Source: Candidatus Krumholzibacteriota bacterium
GTDB lineage: Bacteria > Krumholzibacteriota > Krumholzibacteriia > LZORAL124-64-63
DNA length: 64,000 nt
Assembly (NCBI GenBank): GCA_022711765.1
Contig: JAKLEB010000002.1
Span: 1,184,620-1,248,619 of the forward strand
Reading direction: 5' to 3'
Shown piece by piece: positions 33,794-43,999 of this stretch. The stretch's first letter is position 1. Every line of letters starts with the position of its first letter. Below the pieces are notes generated by a model that saw nothing but the letters and a program-made list of their open reading frames with translations, ran no database searches and had not been told where the DNA came from. The translations under genes were made by a program, and so were the position numbers.

Positions 33794-33838
33794 GTCGAGC
33801 ACCGGGCCGGCGAGCATCCCGCCGGCCCGGTGCTCGAC
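33794..33838. terminator. Bidirectional hairpin with 18-bp perfect stem
   Basis: 18 perfectly paired bases (33794-33811 with 33821-33838) and a 9-base loop between two convergent genes, 2 bases after the VOC stop and 14 bases from the other gene's stop. No U-run. Confidence 0.7.
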
Positions 33839-33852
33839 GGAAGGCAGAATCG

Positions 33853-34416
33853 TCAGACGCTTGGCCACAGCCAGCCGAAGACGCCGGCGGTCAAGAGCGC
33901 GTAGATGAGGCCGTCGAGCGTGGCGGTGAGCGAGAGCTTGCAGGACCGGTTGAACCAGATGGACATCTGCCAGAGCGCGACGGCGTAGCCCAGGAAGGAC
34001 GTCGCGCCGGCGAACTGGAACACGCGCAGGTAGTCCGCGCCGGGCGCCAGCGCGCGGCTCGCGATGTAGGCGGCGAAGATCCCGACCACGAGGACGTACA
34101 CGAACCACAGGGTCAGGCTCTTGCCCATGGTGATCCGTCCGTTGGGCAGCACGCTGAGCAGCATCACCGGTCCCGCGTTCAGCTTCTCCACGAACTCGGG
34201 CGAGCTCATCTCCTTCATGGTCGCGGCCCGCGGGACCATGTACTCGCCCGGGGGGATCGCGAACGGGCGCACGGCGGCCATCAGTCGGTCCTGGTCGGGC
34301 ACAGACGGATAGTCGTTCTTGTGCCAGAGCTTCGACATGTGGATGATCGCGCTGGCGAGGAAGACGAGCACGGCGGAGACCAGGATCGGCAGCCACAGGG
34401 CGAAGAGAGAAGTCAT
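33853..34416 (-). CDS. Four-helix membrane protein of unknown function
   Basis: 187 residues. ATG 34416 follows AAGGAGAT by 5 bases. One N-terminal helix (FALWLPILVSAVLVFLASAII), then a ~60-residue soluble segment (PSVPDQDRLMAAVRPFAIPPGEYMVPRAATMKEMSSPEFVEKLNAG) and three more helices in the C-terminal half. The soluble segment is well formed and not low-complexity, so it may bind a partner. The family is not one I can name, although similar proteins occur as small hypothetical membrane proteins in proteobacteria and others. Confidence 0.78.
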   Translation of the reverse strand: MTSLFALWLPILVSAVLVFLASAIIHMSKLWHKNDYPSVPDQDRLMAAVRPFAIPPGEYMVPRAATMKEMSSPEFVEKLNAGPVMLLSVLPNGRITMGKSLTLWFVYVLVVGIFAAYIASRALAPGADYLRVFQFAGATSFLGYAVALWQMSIWFNRSCKLSLTATLDGLIYALLTAGVFGWLWPSV

Positions 34417-34620
34417 GACGATCTCCTTTGCGCGGTGTTCACACGGGTACGACCTGGTGTGGTCCAGGTCACAGTAGGACGCTCCGCCCGGTCCGGCAAC
34501 GGGATCGTGCTCTCGGCCGCGCTCGCGACCGCGGGCGCCTGGCCCGCCGCGCCGGCCGGGATGGCGAGCGCGGTCGGGCCTCGCGCCGCCGTCGTCGTCG
34601 CAACCAGGAAGGAGATGCCG

Positions 34621-35610
34621 ATGCGTTCCGCCCGATGCCTGCTGGCGATCGCGATCCTGTTTCCGGCGGTGACCGCCGCCGCGACCGTCTCGCCGGTCCG
34701 CGCCGTCACGACGTATTCCATCGTGGCCCGCGATCCGGCGACTGGCGATCTCGGCGTGGCGGTGCAATCACACTGGTTCTCGGTCGGCGCACTGGTGCCG
34801 TGGGCGCGCGCCGGCGTGGGAGCGGTCGCGACCCAGTCGATGGTCGATCCGAGTTATGGTCCGTTGGGATTGGAACTGATGGCTGCCGGCAAGGACGCGC
34901 CGACCGCTCTTGGGGGCCTGCTCGCCGCCGATCCGCACCTGGACATCCGCCAGGTCGGGATGGTCGACGCCGCCGGCCGGGTCGCCGCGCACACCGGCGT
35001 CCGGTGCATCCCGGAGGCGGGCCACCGCACGGGCGACGGTTACGCCGTGCAGGCCAACCTCATGGGCCCGCCGACCGTGCCCGACGCGATGGCGAGCGCC
35101 TTCGCCGGAACGACCGGACCGCTCGCGGAGCGGCTGCTCGCCGCTCTTGCGGCGGCCGAAGCGGCGGGCGGCGACATCCGCGGCCGGCAATCGGCGGCGA
35201 TCCTCGTCGTGCGCGGCGAGGCCACCGGCCGGGTCTGGGATGACGTCCTGGTCGACCTGCGCGTCGAGGACCATCCCGACCCCGTGGCCGAGCTCGCGCG
35301 CCTCGTCCGCGTGCATCGGGGCTACGAGCAGATGAACGCCGGCGATCTCGCGGTGGAGCGGGGCGACCTCGCGGCGGCCCAGGCGGCCTATGCCGAGGCC
35401 GAACGCATCCTCGGCGACAACCTGGAAGCGCGATTCTGGCACGCCGTCGCCCTGGCGAACGCCGGGCGGCTGGAGGAGGCGTTGCCCATCTTCGCCGACG
35501 TCTTCGCGCGCGGCGACAACTGGCGCGAGCTCGTGCCGCGACTCGTCGCGGCGGAGTTCCTGCAGGCGGACGCAACGGCGCTGCAGCGCATCGCGGGCGC
35601 CGGCCGGTGA
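34621..35610 (+). CDS. Exported DUF1028 protein with C-terminal TPR-like region
   Basis: 329 residues. I prefer ATG 34621 to ATG 34615 because AAGGAG lies 6-7 bases upstream of it. A signal peptide (MRSARCLLAIAILFPAVTAAA) is followed by the DUF1028 signature TYSIVARDPATGDLGVAVQSHWFSVGALVPWA and GVGAVATQSMVDPSYG, an Ntn-hydrolase-like fold that covers about 215 residues. The last ~95 residues are helical repeats (DLAVERGDLAAAQAAYAEAER, HAVALANAGRLEEALPIF), i.e. two TPR-like units. Peptidase activity is predicted for the fold but not proven. Export of this fusion is suggested by the signal peptide. Confidence 0.88.
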   Translation: MRSARCLLAIAILFPAVTAAATVSPVRAVTTYSIVARDPATGDLGVAVQSHWFSVGALVPWARAGVGAVATQSMVDPSYGPLGLELMAAGKDAPTALGGLLAADPHLDIRQVGMVDAAGRVAAHTGVRCIPEAGHRTGDGYAVQANLMGPPTVPDAMASAFAGTTGPLAERLLAALAAAEAAGGDIRGRQSAAILVVRGEATGRVWDDVLVDLRVEDHPDPVAELARLVRVHRGYEQMNAGDLAVERGDLAAAQAAYAEAERILGDNLEARFWHAVALANAGRLEEALPIFADVFARGDNWRELVPRLVAAEFLQADATALQRIAGAGR

Positions 35611-35664
35611 CCGGACCAGGGATTGGCTGGTCCACCGGGGTCCGCCGGCTCCGCCGCGGCGGAT

Positions 35665-37110
35665 CTACCGGTGGGTCGGCTCGTCGGGCGTATTGAGGTC
35701 GCCCATGGGGAGGATCCGGACCTCGTCGCGGCGGACGGCGACCAGGCGGGGCATCTCGTAGGTGCAGTTGCTCACGGCCTGGCAGGCGCCGAGCCGGAAC
35801 GTCACGCCGGTCCACAGCTTGAGGAACACCGCGATCTCGCGAAGGGCGCCGCAGTTCGACTCATCGGTCTCGCGCTTGTCCGTCTCGGCCTCGACCTTGA
35901 GCGCCTGTTCGACCTGCGCGATCTTGGCCTTCAGGTGCCTGACCGAGGCCGACTGCTCCGCATTCAGGACACCCTGGCCCAGCGCGTTGGCGACGGACTT
36001 GGCGAGCAGCTCGTGCGCCTCGTGCAGCTTCTGCAGGCGGGCGCGTCGTTCGAGCTGGGTCTGCTCGAACCGCCAGTCGGCCCCGGCGACGAGCAGGGTG
36101 CCCGTGGCGCTCGCCGACCCGGCGTGGCCGACCTGGATGCCGCGGTACGCCTTCGTCGTCCCGCCCGCGATGCGGCCCCGGGGGATCACGACCCTGCCGC
36201 GGGTCGCCAGATCGCAGTGGTCGATCTGGCTGACGATCGTGACGTCGCCGCCGCAGCGCAGCGTCACCTCGTTGAGGTACCGCGCCTGGACCTCGCCGGC
36301 GACCTCGATCCGGTGGTCCTTGGCGCCGACGATGCCGCCGCCCACGGTCAGATTGGCGCCGCAGACGATGGTCGACGGCTCGACCATGCCCTTGATCAGG
36401 ATGTCGCCGTCGCACGTGATCTCGGCGCCCCCCTCGACGTCGCCCTGCACGACCAGGGCGCCCGTGTGGTGGATGTTGCCGGTCGCCAGGCCGACGTTCC
36501 CGCGGATCAGGTAGACCTCGTCCACGGCGACCTGGCCGTCCTTGACGTTCAGACGACCCGGGATCGCCGCGAAGAAATTCACGCGGTCGTCCAGCTTCTC
36601 GGTGCGCACGCCCTTGCCGGCGCGCAGCTTGGCCGGCCGCGGTTTCGGGACCGGCACCGCGTCGCCCTGCAGCGTGCGGCCGGGCTTGCCCTCGCGCGGC
36701 AACAGGAGCACGGCGACGAGCTGGTCCTGGACCACGGCCCGCCTCTCGGCGCGTTCCCAGTAGTCGACCCGGTCCCGGTCCTCGTCGCAGACGAAACCCG
36801 TGGCGAAGTAGTCGCCCTGCCACTGGACCTCGCCGTCGCGCTGGGGCACGGGCAGGTCGCCGGTCAACAGCGGATGGTCGACGAGGTGCTCGCCTGGCCG
36901 GCAAGCCGCCGCGAGCAGGTCGCCGAGCACGTCCTCGCCGACCTCGACTGCGAGACCGAGCGGCGCCAGCTCCCGCGCGACGCGGGCGGCGGCGCCCGCG
37001 AGATCGGCGTGCGGATCGGCGACGCTGACGTGCAGCGTCAGCTTGTCGTCGCTCAGCCTCACGCCGAAGGCCGGGGGAGCGTCAACATTCGTCGCCAGGT
37101 CGCAATCCAT
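35665..37110 (-). CDS. FapA (DUF342) family protein
   Basis: 481 residues. The start is ATG 37110. The central part (residues ~170-370) is the DUF342 right-handed beta-helix, with runs such as NVGLATGNIHHTGALVVQGDVEGGAE..., CDGDILIKGMVEPS and CGGDVTIVSQID, each turn containing a Gly-Asx step. It is flanked by an N-terminal small alpha/beta region (FapA-type) and by a C-terminal coiled coil (residues ~365-420: LERRARLQKLHEAHELLAK, LKAKIAQVEQALKVEAE). Family members have been linked to membrane or cell-surface assembly and to DNA or polar localisation, without a defined reaction. Confidence 0.9.
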   Translation of the reverse strand: MDCDLATNVDAPPAFGVRLSDDKLTLHVSVADPHADLAGAAARVARELAPLGLAVEVGEDVLGDLLAAACRPGEHLVDHPLLTGDLPVPQRDGEVQWQGDYFATGFVCDEDRDRVDYWERAERRAVVQDQLVAVLLLPREGKPGRTLQGDAVPVPKPRPAKLRAGKGVRTEKLDDRVNFFAAIPGRLNVKDGQVAVDEVYLIRGNVGLATGNIHHTGALVVQGDVEGGAEITCDGDILIKGMVEPSTIVCGANLTVGGGIVGAKDHRIEVAGEVQARYLNEVTLRCGGDVTIVSQIDHCDLATRGRVVIPRGRIAGGTTKAYRGIQVGHAGSASATGTLLVAGADWRFEQTQLERRARLQKLHEAHELLAKSVANALGQGVLNAEQSASVRHLKAKIAQVEQALKVEAETDKRETDESNCGALREIAVFLKLWTGVTFRLGACQAVSNCTYEMPRLVAVRRDEVRILPMGDLNTPDEPTHR

Positions 37111-37236
37111 GGGCGCAGTCCTCGATGCTGCCGGGACGGAACCCCGGATTCAGCCTTTCCGCCCTCCTCGCTCGTCATTATCGTTCCAGACGGCCGTAAC
37201 CTTGAGTGAAACAATCGGATCCCGACGGACCTGGAC

Positions 37237-39042
37237 ATGGCTCTCCTGGAACTGCGCAACGTGCGCCTGGCGTTCGGCGCGCCGACCCTGCTCGACGGCG
37301 TCGACCTGCGCCTTGAGCCGGCCGAACGGGTGTGCCTGATCGGGCGCAACGGCACCGGCAAGACCTGCCTGCTCGAGATACTCGCCGGCGTGCGCGCCCC
37401 CGACTCGGGCGAGCGGGTCCTGCCGCGCGGTGCCCGCGTCGCCCTGCTGCCCCAGGACGTGCCGGCCGACCTCGCCGGTCCGGTGCGCCTGGTGGTCGCC
37501 GCGGGCGCCGGCCTGGACGAGCCGTGGCGGACGGATCTCGAGGTCGAGCGCGTCCTGGCCGAGGTGGAGCTGGACGGCGACCTCGCCGTCGAGACGCTCT
37601 CGGTCGGCCAGAAACGGCGCGCTCTTCTGGCGCGGGCACTCGCCCGGCGGCCGGACCTGCTGCTGCTGGACGAACCGACCAACCACCTCGATCTGCCGAC
37701 CATCGCCTGGCTCGAGTCGTACCTGGCGCGATGGTCGGGCACCCTCTTCTTCGTGACGCATGACCGCTCGTTCCTGCGCCGCTTCGCTCGCCGGATCGTC
37801 GAGCTGGATCGCGGCCGTCTGGTCGACTGGACCTGCGACTACGACACCTGGGTGCGCCGCAAGGAGGCATTGCTCGCGGAGGAGGAGTCCCGCGAACGCG
37901 AGTTCGACCGGCGTCTGGCCGTCGAGGAGGCGTGGCTCCGCAAGGGGATCCGGGCGCGCCGCACGCGGAACGAGGGACGGGTCCGGCGCCTCGAGGCGCT
38001 GCGCCGCGAGCGAGACGAGAGGCGCGGCCGCGAGGGTGAGGTCCGCCTGCAGGCCAACGACGCCGAACGCTCGGGCAGGCTGGTGGCGGCAGCCCGCGGT
38101 CTCCAGCTCGTGCGCGGTGGCCGCGAGCTGTTCGCCGATCTCGACCTGACCGTCCTGCGGGGCGACCGGATCGGGATCATCGGCCCCAACGGAGCCGGCA
38201 AGACCTCGCTCCTGAAGGTGCTGCTCGGCGAGCTGGCGCCGACCCGGGGCGAGCTTCGCCGGGGCGCGAACGTCCAGCCGGCCTACTTCGACCAGCTGCG
38301 CGAGGTCCTCGATCCCGATCGTTCCGTGCGCTGGAACGTGAGCGAAGGACTCGATACGCTCACCGTCGCCGGCCGGCCGCGCCACGTGATCGGCTACCTC
38401 GAGGATTTCCTGTTCACGCCCGAGCGGGCGGCGCAACCCGTGCGGTCGCTGTCCGGCGGCGAGCGCAATCGCCTCTTGCTGGCGCGCCTGTTCACCCGGC
38501 CCGCGAACGTGCTCGTGCTCGACGAGCCCACGAACGACCTCGACCTCGAGACCCTCGAACTGCTGGAGAACCTGCTCGCCGAGTACACGGGCACGGTCCT
38601 CGTCGTGAGCCACGACCGGCAATTCCTCGACGAGGTCGTCACGAGCACGCTGGCGTTCGACGGCCGCGGCCGCGTGCGGGAGTACGTGGGAGGATATGCC
38701 GACTGGGAGCGCCAGTCGGGCGGCTGGCCGGCCGCCCAGGCGGTGAAGGCGCGGCCCGGCCGCCCGGAGCCGGGCGGCGGCGCCGTTCCGGTTGCGCCCG
38801 CGACGCGCCGCCGGAAGCTGAAGTGGAAGGAAGAGCGCGAGCTGGAGGGGCTGCCGGGGCGCATCGAGACGCTCGAGCGCGAGCAGCGCGCGCTCCACGC
38901 CAGGCTTGCCGATCCCGGCCTGTACCGCAACGGCGGCGAGGGGATCGCCGCCGTGCAGTCGCGCCTGCAGGTCCTCGCCTCGGAGCTCGCGAGTCTCTAC
39001 ACGCGCTGGGAAGACCTCGAGACCATCGCCGGTTCCGACTGA
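37237..39042 (+). CDS. uup: ABC-F ATPase, Uup type
   Basis: 601 residues with two ABC domains in one chain: Walker A GRNGTGKT near residue 36 and GPNGAGKT near residue 316, signatures LSVGQKRR and LSGGERNR, Walker [12 protein letters not shown] and [11 protein letters not shown]. The inter-domain linker is the Arg/Glu-rich helical P-site tRNA-interaction motif ([34 protein letters not shown]). A C-terminal coiled-coil domain (residues ~525-600, [21 protein letters not shown]) places it in the Uup branch rather than EttA or Vga-like types. It probably acts on stalled ribosomes. The last 46 bases overlap the 3' end of the convergent chemoreceptor gene. Confidence 0.95.
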   Translation: MALLELRNVRLAFGAPTLLDGVDLRLEPAERVCLIGRNGTGKTCLLEILAGVRAPDSGERVLPRGARVALLPQDVPADLAGPVRLVVAAGAGLDEPWRTDLEVERVLAEVELDGDLAVETLSVGQKRRALLARALARRPDLLLLDEPTNHLDLPTIAWLESYLARWSGTLFFVTHDRSFLRRFARRIVELDRGRLVDWTCDYDTWVRRKEALLAEEESREREFDRRLAVEEAWLRKGIRARRTRNEGRVRRLEALRRERDERRGREGEVRLQANDAERSGRLVAAARGLQLVRGGRELFADLDLTVLRGDRIGIIGPNGAGKTSLLKVLLGELAPTRGELRRGANVQPAYFDQLREVLDPDRSVRWNVSEGLDTLTVAGRPRHVIGYLEDFLFTPERAAQPVRSLSGGERNRLLLARLFTRPANVLVLDEPTNDLDLETLELLENLLAEYTGTVLVVSHDRQFLDEVVTSTLAFDGRGRVREYVGGYADWERQSGGWPAAQAVKARPGRPEPGGGAVPVAPATRRRKLKWKEERELEGLPGRIETLEREQRALHARLADPGLYRNGGEGIAAVQSRLQVLASELASLYTRWEDLETIAGSD

Positions 39043-40892
39043 GGAACCGCTCGCCAGGGTTCGAGGAGGTCGGGGGCGGGCGCCGGGTCCGCCGCCGGCC
39101 CCCTGCGCGCCGGCGGCGACGCCACGTCCGCAGGCGCCTCGAGCTTGCCGAGGACCTGGCCGAGCTGTTCGATCCGGGACACTGCGTCCGCCAGCCGCCC
39201 GGCCGCGTCGGGTTCACCCGCGGGCAAGCGGCCGGCGCGGCGCGAGGTCCGCTCACGGCGCGCGAGCTCGGCGATCTGGTCGGCCGCCTCGGTCGCCTGG
39301 GCGACGATCTGGTCGAGCATCGCGGCGTTCGCCTGGAGTGCCTGCTGGGACTCGTCTCCCGCGGCGAGGCTGCGGTTCAGCTTCTTGCACGCGTCGTCCG
39401 CGCACTGGTTGCTCTTGCGGGAGGCCTCGAGCGTTCCGGCCGAATTCGCGACCGCCTCGGTCGACCGCTGCGCGAGCTTGCGGACCTCCTCCGCGACGAC
39501 GGCGAAGCCGGCGCCGGCCTGGCCTGCCCGAGCGGCCTCGACGCTCGCGTTGAGCGCGAGCAGGTTCGTCTGGGTCGCGATCGCGCGGATCTCCTGCAGG
39601 AGCCGGTCAGTCTGCCTGGTCGCGTCCTGGACGCCGACCATGGCCGCGCCCAGGTTCTCGAGCCAGCGGCGGCAGTCGGCGCGGCCTCGCTCGAGACCCA
39701 GCGTGGCAGTCGCCACCGCGTCGGCGGCGGCTCGGCCGCCGGCCGCGGCCCGGCGCCATTGCCCGGCGTGCCGTCGCGCCTGTTCCCAGGACCCGCCGTC
39801 GTCGCGGCGCGCGCCGTCGAGCGCCGCCAGCCGGTCCAGTACCGTCTGGGCCCCCCCGCGCAGATCGGCCACGGCGTTCGCCATGTCGCGTTGCAGGACG
39901 GCGAGCGGACGGCCGACCTTCCGGTCGCTCCACGACACGAGCGCCAGCGAGCCGGCCGCCGCCACGACCACGAGCAGGACCGTCCAGCGGATCCCGCCGA
40001 GAGCCGCCGCGCGAGCGCTCCGGGTACGCGATGCGGCCTCGTGGCGGCTGGCGAGGGCGAGCCCTTCGGCCGTCCGGCGCAGCGTGCGGGCGGCCGCCAG
40101 ACCGTCCGCCTCGAGATCGAGCAGCTGCGTCCACGCCAGCTCGATCTGCGCCATCGCCGCGGCGTGGCCGTCCACGTCCGCGAGAGCGCTCGCGAGTCGT
40201 TGCGACTCGGGGTCGCCCTTCTCGGCCCAGGGCTGCAGGAGGTCCCGGATGTAGGCATGGTGGCTGCGGACGCCGCGGAGCGCGTCCAGGCTCCGCGCGA
40301 CGGCGAGGTCGCGCCGGGCGAGCTCGAGCTCGAGCGTCCAGCGATCGGCCTGGGTGGCGACGTAGATGCGCTCGGCCGTCGTGGTGCGCGTGAAGAAGTC
40401 GAGGCCGTCGCGGCTGTTCATGGTCTTCTGGTGCTGCGCCTGCGCCGCCAGCAGCGCCCGGAGCTTGGCGCGGCACGCGGCGGCGGCGCACTCGGCCGCG
40501 CGTTCGGCGCCGACGAGGTCCCGGGCCGCATCCTGGGCGCCGGCGAGGACCGCGCCGTACCGCAGCGCCGACTGGTGCAGGCTGTCCGCCTCGACGGCGA
40601 TGCCCTCGCGGTCGAGCCCCTCGAGCGCCCGGGTCACGTCCTTCAGGCCGGCTCCCGCGATCTCGAGCTGGGCGAGGTCCATCGTGCGGAAGTATGCGTC
40701 CCCGGCGTCGGTCGTGCGCCGGACCGCGCGCTCCAGCTCCGCCCGGTGCTCGAGCCCGGCGATGCCGCGTCCGGCGTCGGCGAGCGGTCCCGCGGTCCAG
40801 CGTGCCTGCAGGAACAGGCAGACCGCGCCGATGACCATGGCGAGTCCTGCCAGTCCGGCGCTGCCGACGACGATGGCGGGCCTGATCCTCAT
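38997..40892 (-). CDS. Methyl-accepting chemotaxis protein (transmembrane chemoreceptor)
   Basis: 631 residues. I use ATG 40892; a GTG 10 codons earlier is also open. TM1 is at residues ~7-28 and TM2 near residues 305-325 ([19 protein letters not shown]). Between them is a ~280-residue helical periplasmic sensor, and a short HAMP-like stretch ([18 protein letters not shown]) follows TM2. The signalling tip is intact: [20 protein letters not shown], then [16 protein letters not shown]. The C-terminal 60 residues are Pro/Ala-rich, without a CheR pentapeptide tether (it ends SSQRV). No che or flagellar genes are in the window, so its kinase partner lies elsewhere. Confidence 0.93.
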   Translation of the reverse strand: MRIRPAIVVGSAGLAGLAMVIGAVCLFLQARWTAGPLADAGRGIAGLEHRAELERAVRRTTDAGDAYFRTMDLAQLEIAGAGLKDVTRALEGLDREGIAVEADSLHQSALRYGAVLAGAQDAARDLVGAERAAECAAAACRAKLRALLAAQAQHQKTMNSRDGLDFFTRTTTAERIYVATQADRWTLELELARRDLAVARSLDALRGVRSHHAYIRDLLQPWAEKGDPESQRLASALADVDGHAAAMAQIELAWTQLLDLEADGLAAARTLRRTAEGLALASRHEAASRTRSARAAALGGIRWTVLLVVVAAAGSLALVSWSDRKVGRPLAVLQRDMANAVADLRGGAQTVLDRLAALDGARRDDGGSWEQARRHAGQWRRAAAGGRAAADAVATATLGLERGRADCRRWLENLGAAMVGVQDATRQTDRLLQEIRAIATQTNLLALNASVEAARAGQAGAGFAVVAEEVRKLAQRSTEAVANSAGTLEASRKSNQCADDACKKLNRSLAAGDESQQALQANAAMLDQIVAQATEAADQIAELARRERTSRRAGRLPAGEPDAAGRLADAVSRIEQLGQVLGKLEAPADVASPPARRGPAADPAPAPDLLEPWRAVPQSEPAMVSRSSQRV

Positions 40893-41167
40893 CGCGGTGG
40901 GGACACCTCGTTCACGGACCACCGGGCGCTCCGCTCGGCGGTCGGCTGCAGATGGCGTGCCAGGGTCCGCCGCCTGGCGCCACCAGCGTCGTCGTCGTCA
41001 TCATCACGTCCAATCCGTTGCGTGATTTCACGATATGGCCGCCACCGCCGCCCTGACGCGAGCGGCGGCCCGACGGCCCGCGCGGCCGACGCGGCAATTC
41101 TTTCCGCTTCGACCCGCGGCCGCCGTGGATTACCATCGCCGCCGGACACGAGCTGTGGGGAGCGTCC

Positions 41168-41893
41168 ATGCGGGCGTTGATCGACCTCCTGCGCGAGAGC
41201 CGCCACACGGTGGTCTTCACGGGCGCCGGCGTCTCCACGCTGTCGGGGATCCCGGACTTCCGCGGCGAGCAGGGGATCTACCGCCGGGTCGACGGCGACC
41301 TCGTCTTCGACCTGGGCGTGTTCCTGCGCGATCCGGGCATCTTCTACACCCACGGCCGCGACCTGGTCTACGGCGCGGCGGACCACGCGCCGAGCATCGT
41401 CCACACGGAGTGCGCGCGCCTGGAGGCGGCGGGCAAGGTCGCGGGAGTCATCACCCAGAACATCGACATGCTGCACCAGCGGGCCGGCTCGCGCACGGTC
41501 GTCGAGTTGCACGGGTCGCCCGCCCGGCACTCCTGCCTCGGCTGCGACCGGCGCTACGACTTCGCGTGGGCGCGCGAGCGGGTCGCCCGCGGCGAGATCC
41601 CCCGCTGCGCCGGCTGCGGCGGGGTCGTCAAGCCCGACATCACCTTCTTCGGGGAGCTGCTGCCCGACGGCGCGCTCGAACGGGCCGGCGACCTCGCCGC
41701 CGCCGCCGACCTGTTGCTGGTCCTCGGCTCGTCGCTCGTCGTGCAGCCGGCAGCCTCGATTCCCCTGATCACCTGCCGCTGCGGCGGCCGGCTGGTCATC
41801 GTCAACCACGGCGCGACGCCGCTGGACCGGTACGCCGACCTGCGCTACGACGACCTGGCGTCCGTGTTCGCGCGCGTGGCGGCCGAGGTGTGA
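41168..41893 (+). CDS. Sir2-family NAD-dependent protein deacylase
   Basis: 241 residues, a typical short bacterial sirtuin. GAGVSTLSGIPDFRG binds NAD, TQNIDMLHQRAG carries the nucleotide and substrate loop, LHGS has the catalytic His, the zinc site is CLGC...CAGC, and VKPDITFFGE and LVLGSSLVVQPAASIP complete the fold. ATG 41168 has GGGGAG 5 bases upstream. It removes acyl groups from lysine in the cytoplasm with NAD consumption. It is divergent from the chemoreceptor (275-base gap) and precedes a peptide transporter by 91 bases. No target is evident. Confidence 0.96.
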   Translation: MRALIDLLRESRHTVVFTGAGVSTLSGIPDFRGEQGIYRRVDGDLVFDLGVFLRDPGIFYTHGRDLVYGAADHAPSIVHTECARLEAAGKVAGVITQNIDMLHQRAGSRTVVELHGSPARHSCLGCDRRYDFAWARERVARGEIPRCAGCGGVVKPDITFFGELLPDGALERAGDLAAAADLLLVLGSSLVVQPAASIPLITCRCGGRLVIVNHGATPLDRYADLRYDDLASVFARVAAEV

Positions 41894-41915
41894 ACCGGGC
41901 GGCGCTTGCCTCGCC

Positions 41916-41945
41916 GGCCGCGCCGATGGTAGATTCTGCACTCGC
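41916..41945 (+). promoter_or_regulatory. Predicted promoter for the POT transporter gene
   Basis: TTGCCT (41916-41921), an 18-base spacer and TAGATT (41940-41945), 39 bases upstream of the GTG start. Confidence 0.45.
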
Positions 41946-41984
41946 GTGCGCCCGTCCCGTCCGAACCCGCAAAGGAAGGTTCCC

Positions 41985-43895
41985 GTGAGCAGAACCGGTC
42001 ACCCCAAGGGGCTCTTCCCGCTCTTCTTCACGGAGATGTGGGAACGGTTGGCCTTCTACCTGATGCTCGGCATCCTCGTGCTCTATGCCTCCGACACCGA
42101 GCGCGGCGGGCTCGGGCTGCCCCTCTCGCGGGCCGTGGAGATCTACGGCACCTACATGGCCTTCGTCTACTTCACGCCCTTCCTCGGCGGGATGATCGCC
42201 GATCGCTTCCTCGGCTTCCGGCGGTCGATCTTCATCGGCGGCCTGTTCATGGCCACGGGCCTGTTCCTGCTGGGCGTCCGCAGCCTGCCGACCCTGTATG
42301 CCGGTCTGACCCTGCTCTGCCTGGGCAACGGCCTCTTCAAGCCGAACATCTCGGCGATGGTCGGCAACCTGTACGAGGCGGGCGATCCCAAGCGCGACGC
42401 GGGCTTCAACATCTTCTACATGGGCATCAACATCGGCGCCGCCGCTTCGGCGCTGCTCTCGGCGCCGCTGCGCAACCTGTTCAGCTTCAACCTGGCGTTC
42501 GTCGCGGCCGGCGTGGGACTCTTGATCGGCGTCACGATCCTGTCGTTCAACTGGAAGAAGCTCGAGCGGGCGGACCGGCGCTCGGCGCCCGATCCCGAGG
42601 ACGTGACGTTCAAACAGGTCATCGTGCGGATCCTGGTCCCGGCGGCGGTGTGCGGCGCCGCGGGCTACTACATCGGCACGCGCTGGGCGTTCATCCAGGG
42701 CAATATCGGCCCGGTGACCTTCGGTTTCCTGATCGGCATGCTGCCGATCATGGGTTACTTCCTCAGCCTCTGGCTGCGCGCCAAGCCCGCGGAGAAGCCG
42801 GGCTTCGGCGCCCTGATCCCGGTCTTCGTGGCCGGCGGCACCTTCTTCATGATCCTGCACCTGTCGGGCGGCCTGATGACCATCTACGCCGAGCACGAGA
42901 CCAATCGCGAAGTGCCGGCCCTGGCGATCGGCCCCTACAGCCAGCAGGCCATGCCGGGCTACTTCGACAATGCTGCGAGAGACGTGCCGCGGCCGGACGA
43001 ACGGACGCTGGTGCGGACGACCGCGGACCAGGAGGCCATGTTCGGCGCCCGGCGGGTCAACGAGTCGGCGGTCGCGCAGCTCTCGGCTGGCGGCGGAGTG
43101 ACGGCGGCCGCGCCGGATTCCCCCGACGTCGAGTCAGGCTGGCGCTTCCTCGCCTGCAAGGTCTATCCGGACGTCAACGTCAAGGTCGAGACCAAGAAGG
43201 ATGCGCACGGCGTCCCGGTGACCTCGGTCGGGCTCGATCCGGAGACGGCGAGCGCGACCGGCGAGGTCGTCTTCCTGAAGGCGGTCGACGACCGCCAGGT
43301 GCCCGCCCTGCTCGTCAGCGAAGCGACCTACGCCGACGTCTACCGTCTGGCGGGCCCGGCGCGGCTGGAGCCCGGCAAATTCCTCGGTCTCGTGAACGCG
43401 GAGATGATCACGGCGCTGTTCAACCCGGTCTTCGTGGTCCTGTTGACGCCGGTCGTGGTCTTCATCTTCGGCCGCCTCGCCACCCGCGGCCGCGCGGTCT
43501 CCACGGCGCGCAAGATCTTCATCGGCATGGTCCTGACCACCGTCTCGCTGCTGATCATGTCGTGGTCGGCCAAGGTCGGCGGCAACGGCGCGATCAAGGT
43601 CTCGGTGATGTGGCTGCTCGTCTACTACCTGGTGATCACGTTCGGCGAGCTGTGCCTGTCGCCGATGGGCCTGAGCCTGGTGACCAAGCTCGCGCCCAAG
43701 CGGTACGTCGGCCTGATGATGGGCGGCTGGTTCCTGTCGACCTCGGTCGGCAACAAGCTGTCCGGGTTCATCAGCGGACTCGCGCCCACGGCCTTGATGT
43801 TCTTCGTCCTCGCGATGGCGACCCTGCTGGTGGCGCTGCTCATCCTGGTCCTGCTGCCGAAGCTCGATCGCGCCATCAAGCAGTACGGAGGCTGA
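41985..43895 (+). CDS. POT/PTR-family proton-peptide symporter with large insertion
   Basis: 636 residues. GTG 41985 has AAGGAAGG 6-9 bases upstream. The N-terminus FPLFFTEMWERLAFYLM (with the E1xxE-R proton motif) and FNIFYMGINIGAAASALLSAPL are characteristic of di/tripeptide transporters (DtpT/PepT). Most family members have ~460-500 residues; this one has an extra ~150-residue hydrophilic stretch at roughly residues 318-465, between helices, which faces the periplasm by topology. The second half resumes with ALFNPVFVVLLTPVV and ELCLSPMGLSLVTKLAP. The substrates are probably short peptides; the extra domain is unexplained. Confidence 0.93.
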   Translation: MSRTGHPKGLFPLFFTEMWERLAFYLMLGILVLYASDTERGGLGLPLSRAVEIYGTYMAFVYFTPFLGGMIADRFLGFRRSIFIGGLFMATGLFLLGVRSLPTLYAGLTLLCLGNGLFKPNISAMVGNLYEAGDPKRDAGFNIFYMGINIGAAASALLSAPLRNLFSFNLAFVAAGVGLLIGVTILSFNWKKLERADRRSAPDPEDVTFKQVIVRILVPAAVCGAAGYYIGTRWAFIQGNIGPVTFGFLIGMLPIMGYFLSLWLRAKPAEKPGFGALIPVFVAGGTFFMILHLSGGLMTIYAEHETNREVPALAIGPYSQQAMPGYFDNAARDVPRPDERTLVRTTADQEAMFGARRVNESAVAQLSAGGGVTAAAPDSPDVESGWRFLACKVYPDVNVKVETKKDAHGVPVTSVGLDPETASATGEVVFLKAVDDRQVPALLVSEATYADVYRLAGPARLEPGKFLGLVNAEMITALFNPVFVVLLTPVVVFIFGRLATRGRAVSTARKIFIGMVLTTVSLLIMSWSAKVGGNGAIKVSVMWLLVYYLVITFGELCLSPMGLSLVTKLAPKRYVGLMMGGWFLSTSVGNKLSGFISGLAPTALMFFVLAMATLLVALLILVLLPKLDRAIKQYGG

Positions 43896-43909
43896 GGCGG
43901 GTCGGCCCG

Positions 43910-43953
43910 TCCGGCGGAATCCCCGACGCTGCAGGCGCGGGGCTTCCGCCGGA
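43910..43953 (+). terminator. Hairpin after the POT gene
   Basis: A 10-bp perfect stem (43910-43919 with 43944-43953) that continues after one mismatch with five more pairs (43921-43925 with 43938-43942). It is 14 bases after the transporter stop. No T-run; it may terminate or attenuate transcription into the following gene. Confidence 0.5.
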
Positions 43954-43999
43954 GGGCGACTTGCCTCGCGAGCGATCCCTAGGACTCGGGAGGGGAGAT

